From Legionella_C dresdenensis (GTDB lineage: Bacteria; Pseudomonadota; Gammaproteobacteria; Legionellales; Legionellaceae): DNA of 64,000 nucleotides. Positions 60,299 to 64,000 of this stretch are shown here, in pieces. The stretch lies in contig NZ_JBHSAB010000024.1 in the NCBI RefSeq assembly GCF_042649825.1, positions 62,001 through 126,000 of the forward strand, given 5' to 3'. A program made the position numbers and the translations under genes. Every line of letters starts with the position of its first letter. The first letter of the stretch is position 1. The notes under the pieces were generated by a model, which saw nothing but the letters and a program-made list of their open reading frames with translations, did not search any database and was not told where the DNA came from.

Positions 60299-60562
60299 TT
60301 ATTCTTCGACAGCAACAATTTTAACGTATTTACGTTTTTGAGCCCCTCTAACGACAAAGGTAACATATCCAGCAACCAATGCGAATAAGGTATGATCACG
60401 ACCTACTCCAACACCTTCACCGGCATGGAAACGGGTACCACGTTGACGAACAAGAATTTCGCCAGCATTTACCAATTGACCGCCAAAGCGCTTAACGCCA
60501 AGGTACTTAGGATTCGAGTCGCGGCCGTTGCGTGTACTACCGCCTGCTTTCTTATGAGCCAT
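60299..60562 (-). CDS. rpmA: 50S ribosomal protein L27
   Basis: 87 residues: MAHKKAGGSTRNGRDSNPKY, LGVKRFGGQLVNAGEILVRQ, the invariant L27 core whose N-terminus reaches the peptidyl-transferase centre. The usual histidine-rich GRDHT segment (VGVGRDHTLFAL) is present. 13 bases after rplU; GGGAG upstream of the ATG. Confidence 0.97.
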   Translation of the reverse strand: MAHKKAGGSTRNGRDSNPKYLGVKRFGGQLVNAGEILVRQRGTRFHAGEGVGVGRDHTLFALVAGYVTFVVRGAQKRKYVKIVAVEE

Positions 60563-60575
60563 TTCTTTCTCCCGA

Positions 60576-60887
60576 TTATTTGCTTACCGCAGTAATTTTA
60601 ACTTGCGTATAGTATTGTCGATGACCCATTTGTTTCATGTGGTGCTTACGACGACGGAATTTGATGATTTTAACTTTTTTGTGGCGGCCATGGCCAACAA
60701 CTTCAGCTTTCACTGCAGCTTTAGCAACAAACGGGGTACCACAAGTAATTTTATCGCCATCGGCGAGCATGAGTACATCACCAAAACTGACTTCACTTCC
60801 TACATCAGCAGAAAGCAGTTCCAGTTTGATAACATCGCCCTCTTTAACGCGATATTGTTTACCGCCCGATTTAATTACCGCATACAT
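60576..60887 (-). CDS. rplU: 50S ribosomal protein L21
   Basis: 103 residues: MYAVIKSGGKQYRVKEGDVI, KLELLSADVGSEVSFGDVLM and the basic end KIIKFRRRKHHMKQMGHRQY, full-length L21. First gene of the rplU-rpmA-(obgE) unit; TTGGAG precedes its ATG. Confidence 0.97.
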   Translation of the reverse strand: MYAVIKSGGKQYRVKEGDVIKLELLSADVGSEVSFGDVLMLADGDKITCGTPFVAKAAVKAEVVGHGRHKKVKIIKFRRRKHHMKQMGHRQYYTQVKITAVSK

Positions 60888-60939
60888 AGCTAATCTCCAA
60901 GTCGCCTAATTGGCTTTCACAAATTCAACAAAGTGGCAT

Positions 60940-60968
60940 ATTCTATGAAATTACGGCTAAGACTTCAA
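60940..60968 (-). promoter_or_regulatory. Promoter of rplU-rpmA
   Basis: On the minus strand TTGAAG, 17-base spacer, TAGAAT. The -10 lies about 53 bases before the rplU start, room for a short leader. Confidence 0.7.
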
Positions 60969-61005
60969 GTCGATTTTAAAATTATCTCTATTATTGCTTT
61001 GTATC

Positions 61006-61088
61006 GGACAATTTTTTTTATTCCGTGTGGCTGGGTCGTTCCGACCCAACATTACCAATTTTCAGTCACTTTTCAAGCCTGAAGCGCT
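61006..61088. repeat. Partial family E element
   Basis: GGACAATTTTTTTTATTCCG, GTGTGGCTGGGTCGTTCCGACCCAAC and ATTACCAATTTTCAGTCACTTTTC match the left two thirds of the 33466-33589 element; the right GTTGGGTC hairpin is missing. Lies between the divergent rplU and rplY promoters. Confidence 0.85.
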
Positions 61089-61107
61089 CAAAATTGAAAA
61101 TAGCATT

Positions 61108-61135
61108 TTGAAGTTTGGCAACTGTATTATATAAT
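61108..61135 (+). promoter_or_regulatory. Promoter of rplY
   Basis: TTGAAG (61108-61113), 16-base spacer, perfect TATAAT (61130-61135), leaving an ~75-base leader before the rplY ATG at 61217. The leader contains inverted GCCTCGC...GCGTGAGGC arms (about 61136-61193). Confidence 0.75.
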
Positions 61136-61216
61136 GCCTCGCCTTTTACAATTTTATGTGCTTGCCCTGGTCGCGGGATTAAGCGTGAGGCAATTACCTA
61201 TTTTCGGAGATTTTTA

Positions 61217-61852
61217 ATGTCTACAATCGTTTTAGAAGCAGAAACAAGAAGTGATATAGGGAAAGGTGCGAGCCGCCGCCTACGTCGTCTTGAAAATAAA
61301 GTTCCAGGTGTTCTTTATGGCGGCGACAAAAAGCCGGTATCCATTCACCTGCCGCATAATAAAGTTATCAAAGCCCTGGAAAGCGAAAGCATTTACTCCA
61401 GTATTTTTGATCTGAAAATTGATGGTAAAACTGAGCACGTTATTTTAAAAGCGCTGCAACGCCACCCATACAAACCAGTTGTTATGCACATGGATCTGCA
61501 ACGCGTATCTGCAAAAGATATTCTGATTAAGAAAGTGCCTGTTCATTTTATCAATGAGCAAACTTCAAAAGGCATCAAAGCGGGTGGAATGATTAACCAC
61601 ACTATGACTCAAATCGAAATCCGCTGCCAGGCCAAAGACCTGCCAGAATTTATTGAGATCGATATGAGCAGCGTTGAGCTGGATGACGTTGTCCACTTAT
61701 CGGATCTGAAACTGCCAAAAGGCGTACAATTAACCGTTGATCTTACTGATGGAAGCCACAATCTGCCAGTAGTCAGCATTCACGCGCCAAAAGGTTCTGC
61801 TTCTGATGAAAGCAGCGAAGGATCATCTGCTGAAGAAACATCAGCAGAATAA
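61217..61852 (+). CDS. rplY: 50S ribosomal protein L25 / Ctc
   Basis: 211 residues from the ATG at 61217 with GGAG upstream; an in-frame upstream extension overlaps the promoter and is rejected. L25 domain (GKGASRRLRRLENKVPGVLY, HPYKPVVMHMDLQRV) is followed by the TL5/CTC beta domain (VPVHFINEQTSKGIKAGG, DLPEFIEIDMSSVELDDVVH) and an acidic Ser/Glu-rich tail. It binds 5S rRNA. A terminator follows directly. Confidence 0.95.
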   Translation: MSTIVLEAETRSDIGKGASRRLRRLENKVPGVLYGGDKKPVSIHLPHNKVIKALESESIYSSIFDLKIDGKTEHVILKALQRHPYKPVVMHMDLQRVSAKDILIKKVPVHFINEQTSKGIKAGGMINHTMTQIEIRCQAKDLPEFIEIDMSSVELDDVVHLSDLKLPKGVQLTVDLTDGSHNLPVVSIHAPKGSASDESSEGSSAEETSAE

Positions 61853-61870
61853 AAAAGATAATCTTTTTCA

Positions 61871-61896
61871 AGAGGCGGTCATCCGCCTCTTTTTTT
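61871..61896 (+). terminator. Rho-independent terminator after rplY
   Basis: AGAGGCGG-TCAT-CCGCCTCT followed by TTTTTT, 18 bases after the rplY stop. Confidence 0.95.
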
Positions 61897-61953
61897 ATGC
61901 TACTATTTAGCCACAGATCCGGCTTTTCAGCGAAATTTTAGATTCAGAATAAT

Positions 61954-62523
61954 ATGACGATCAAATTAATAATCGGCTTACGCAACCCAGGCTCGGCTTA
62001 TGAACACACACGCCATAATGCCGGTGCATGGCTCGTTGAAGCATTGGCTCAGCGTAACAGCGTCAAATTTAAATTAGAAAAAAAACTGCATACTGAAGTT
62101 GCTGGCCTTGAGCTAAACAATCAGGCATGCCGGCTGTTGTTACCCACTACATTTATGAACCAAAGCGGCCTGCCAACCCGAGAGGCCGCGCAGTTCTATC
62201 GCATAACCCCTGATGAAATCCTGATCGTGCATGATGAGCTGGATTTGCCAACAGGAAGAATGAAACTGAAAACAGGGGGCGGCCATGGCGGACATAATGG
62301 CTTGCGCAGTATCATTGCCTCATTGGGCAGTAGTGATTTTCATCGTCTGAGAGTCGGAATTGGCCATCCGGGACATAAGGATCTGGTACATAATTACGTC
62401 CTGGGCAAACCCGGCCAGAGCGACAGGCAACTGATGCATGACGCGATTGATCGCGCTATTGCCGTCATGCCAACTATTATATGCGGTGATCTGGCAGCAG
62501 CCATGAACACCTTAAACTCTTAA
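61954..62523 (+). CDS. pth: Peptidyl-tRNA hydrolase
   Basis: 189 residues. IIGLRNPGSAYEHTRHNAGA carries the catalytic histidine near residue 22; LLPTTFMNQSG, VHDELDLPTGRMKLK and GGHGGHNGLRSI follow in order. Recycles peptidyl-tRNA dropped from ribosomes. The rplY-pth-ychF order is standard in gammaproteobacteria, though the terminator after rplY implies a separate promoter for pth. Confidence 0.97.
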   Translation: MTIKLIIGLRNPGSAYEHTRHNAGAWLVEALAQRNSVKFKLEKKLHTEVAGLELNNQACRLLLPTTFMNQSGLPTREAAQFYRITPDEILIVHDELDLPTGRMKLKTGGGHGGHNGLRSIIASLGSSDFHRLRVGIGHPGHKDLVHNYVLGKPGQSDRQLMHDAIDRAIAVMPTIICGDLAAAMNTLNS

Positions 62524-62539
62524 TTTTATCGAGGTAGTT

Positions 62540-63631
62540 ATGGGATTCAAATGCGGAATCGTTGGTTTGCCTAATGTGGGAAAATCAACCCTGTTTAATG
62601 CGTTAACCCAGGCAGGTATTGAAGCGGCAAATTATCCGTTTTGTACGATTGAACCGAATGTCGGCATTGTCACCGTGCCTGATCCCAGGCTTGATGCTTT
62701 AAGCGCAATTGTCAAACCTGAACGTGTGGTTCCTACTACCATGCAGTTTGTCGATATTGCCGGTCTGGTGAAAGGCGCCGCCAAAGGCGAAGGCTTAGGC
62801 AATCAGTTTTTGGCCAATATCCGGGAAACCGATGCGATTGCCCATGTGGTACGTTGTTTTGAAAATTCTGATGTAATCCACGTCGATGGCAAGGTCAATC
62901 CACTCAGTGATATCGAAGTTATTAATACTGAACTGGCGCTGGCTGACATGGAAAGCGTGGAAAAAGCGCTGATGAAAGTTCAGAAAACCAGCAAAAGCGG
63001 TAACAAGGACGCAATTCTGGAAAAGCAAATCCTTGAAAAAGTCAAAGCGCATCTTGATGAGGGTTATCCAGTTCGCTCGCTTGAACTCTCGCAAGAAGAA
63101 AATACTATTATAAACCGCTTATTTTTGTTAACTGCAAAACCCGTACTTTATATTGCGAATGTTGATGACAATGGCTTTGAAAACAATCCATTATTGGATC
63201 AGGTGAAAGAATTTGCCAAACAGGATAACGCCAGTGTAGTTGCGTTAAGTGCGGCAACTGAAGCTGAAATTATTGAGCTTGATGAAGCCGACAGAGAAGA
63301 ATACATGGCTGATATTGGTATGAGTGAGCCTGGGCTTAACCGTGTTATCCGAGCCGGCTATGAACTACTGGGCTTACAGACTTATTTCACTGCCGGGGTG
63401 AAAGAAGTACGGGCATGGACCGTTGAAAAAGGCGCTACCGCGCCCCAGGCGGCAGGCGTCATTCATACTGACTTTGAGAAGGGCTTTATTCGCGCAGAAG
63501 TCATTGCCTATGATGATTTTATTGCGCTGAAAGGCGAGCAAGGCGCGAAAGAAGCTGGAAAGCTTCGCCTGGAGGGTAAAGAATATATAGTTTGTGATGG
63601 CGATGTCATGCATTTCCGGTTTAATGTATAA
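62540..63631 (+). CDS. ychF: Redox-regulated ATPase YchF
   Basis: 363 residues. G1 GLPNVGKSTLFNAL, YPFCTIEPNVG switch, DIAGLVKGAAKGEGLGNQFL, and NVDD in place of the usual NKxD, the substitution that makes YchF prefer ATP. C-terminal TGS domain starts about residue 275 (LGLQTYFTAGVKEVRAWTVE). Binds ribosomes, lowers translation initiation/catalase response in E. coli. 16 bases after pth. Confidence 0.97.
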   Translation: MGFKCGIVGLPNVGKSTLFNALTQAGIEAANYPFCTIEPNVGIVTVPDPRLDALSAIVKPERVVPTTMQFVDIAGLVKGAAKGEGLGNQFLANIRETDAIAHVVRCFENSDVIHVDGKVNPLSDIEVINTELALADMESVEKALMKVQKTSKSGNKDAILEKQILEKVKAHLDEGYPVRSLELSQEENTIINRLFLLTAKPVLYIANVDDNGFENNPLLDQVKEFAKQDNASVVALSAATEAEIIELDEADREEYMADIGMSEPGLNRVIRAGYELLGLQTYFTAGVKEVRAWTVEKGATAPQAAGVIHTDFEKGFIRAEVIAYDDFIALKGEQGAKEAGKLRLEGKEYIVCDGDVMHFRFNV

Positions 63632-63719
63632 ATAATTATACAATTAGGGCTATGTTGAAATTAATTGTAGCTTGAAAAACCATTTTCTGAGATAATAAAA
63701 AAAATAAAGAAATTATGAT

Positions 63720-63880
63720 GTAGGTTGGGTCGTTTTGACCCAACAAAATTTTTTATCAAGCACTCCAGACCGGAAAGTGATTGAGATTACTAATGTTGGG
63801 TCAGAACGACCCAACCTACACTTCATACAAAAAAATTGTCCTGTACAAATGTTGGGGTCGGAACAGCGCAACCAACATTG
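63720..63880. repeat. Family E element, inverted copy, plus degenerate hairpin
   Basis: GTAGGTTGGGTCGTTTTGACCCAAC at the left and GTTGGGTCAGAACGACCCAACCTAC at the right bound a 100-base palindrome (63720-63819); the tail to 63842 is the complement of GGACAATTTTTTTGTAT. The whole is the 33466-33589 element reversed. 63851-63880 is a decayed TGTTGG...CCAACA hairpin. Confidence 0.93.
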
Positions 63881-63906
63881 AGAGAGTATTTGGTAGGAAA
63901 AATGAC

Positions 63907-64000
63907 ATGGAAAATGTGTTAATCTGTTTAATTCTTCTGCTTATATTAGTTGTAGCTGGCATCCTGTCACGAGCAGCCCCCTCTTTCCCTGCGCCTTTAA
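63907..64000 (+). CDS. Start of a small membrane or exported protein, partial
   Basis: From an ATG with AGGAA about ten bases upstream the frame reads MENVLICLILLLILVVAGIL, SRAAPSFPAPL to the window edge. One hydrophobic segment, membrane anchor or signal. Too short to assign to a family. Confidence 0.4.
   Translation, partial: MENVLICLILLLILVVAGILSRAAPSFPAPL

Noticed and set aside
61115..61216. N-terminal extension of L25
   Set aside because: It would overlap the TATAAT promoter; the ATG at 61217 has a GGAG site and matches the family start.

Overview
The window looks like chromosome from an AT-leaning gammaproteobacterium, most likely of the order Legionellales (Legionella/Coxiella/Aquicella type). 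This is an inference from gene content: a PlaA-like GDSL lysophospholipase, a 3-hydroxybutyrate dehydrogenase plus acetoacetate decarboxylase pair, a GadC-type amino-acid antiporter, short YdcF/LptG/LptF and TsaB/KdsB gene strings, and several large eukaryote-interaction-like proteins of unknown function. No rRNA, tRNA or CRISPR array was seen.

Layout. 1-7.6 kb is housekeeping: the 5' end of carB, ydcF-lptG-lptF (LPS export), pepA-holC, bioC, comF and a type IV pilin gene with a clear sigma-54 promoter. 7.6-11.2 kb holds bolA, small stress/membrane genes and a striking array of ten tandem ~130-bp hairpin units. 11.3-12.7 kb is an amino-acid antiporter. 12.8-19.2 kb carries two large effector-like proteins and a glycine-zipper stress protein. 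19.6-27.4 kb is kdsB, a Trm112-like protein, tsaB, a DinG-type helicase, ferredoxin, an outer-membrane barrel, a MATCAP/DUF1704 protein, dapA and a very short BamC-like lipoprotein. 27.5-31.8 kb is ketone-body metabolism, motAB and a GDSL lipase. 31.9-33.4 kb holds two unknowns. 33.6-46.6 kb is deaD, a DUF2339 protein, fadH, an EamA transporter, a LysR regulator with phaB, radA, xseB-ispA. 46.7-55.7 kb is accessory: a possible HopA1-like protein, a resolvase remnant broken by an inverted-repeat element, a serine hydrolase, an IS256-type transposase remnant, an AAA-ATPase-like protein without its usual nuclease domain and several unknowns. 56-64 kb returns to housekeeping: a divergent cinA, ydjM-like and mscS-like genes, rplU-rpmA-obgE, rplY-pth-ychF.

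The most unusual property is the density and architecture of small palindromic repeats. At least six families occur between genes, nested inside each other. One is a 173-bp element with IS903-type ends and a perfect 9-bp target duplication. One is a ~270-bp composite present twice in near-identical inverted copies. Another shares the shell of the composite but carries a different core. Several repeats supply the stop codons of adjacent genes (holC, bioC, ispA, cinA, the antiporter and the gene hit by the IS903-type element), so they are shaping protein C-termini. Function calls for the large unknown proteins are deliberately weak.
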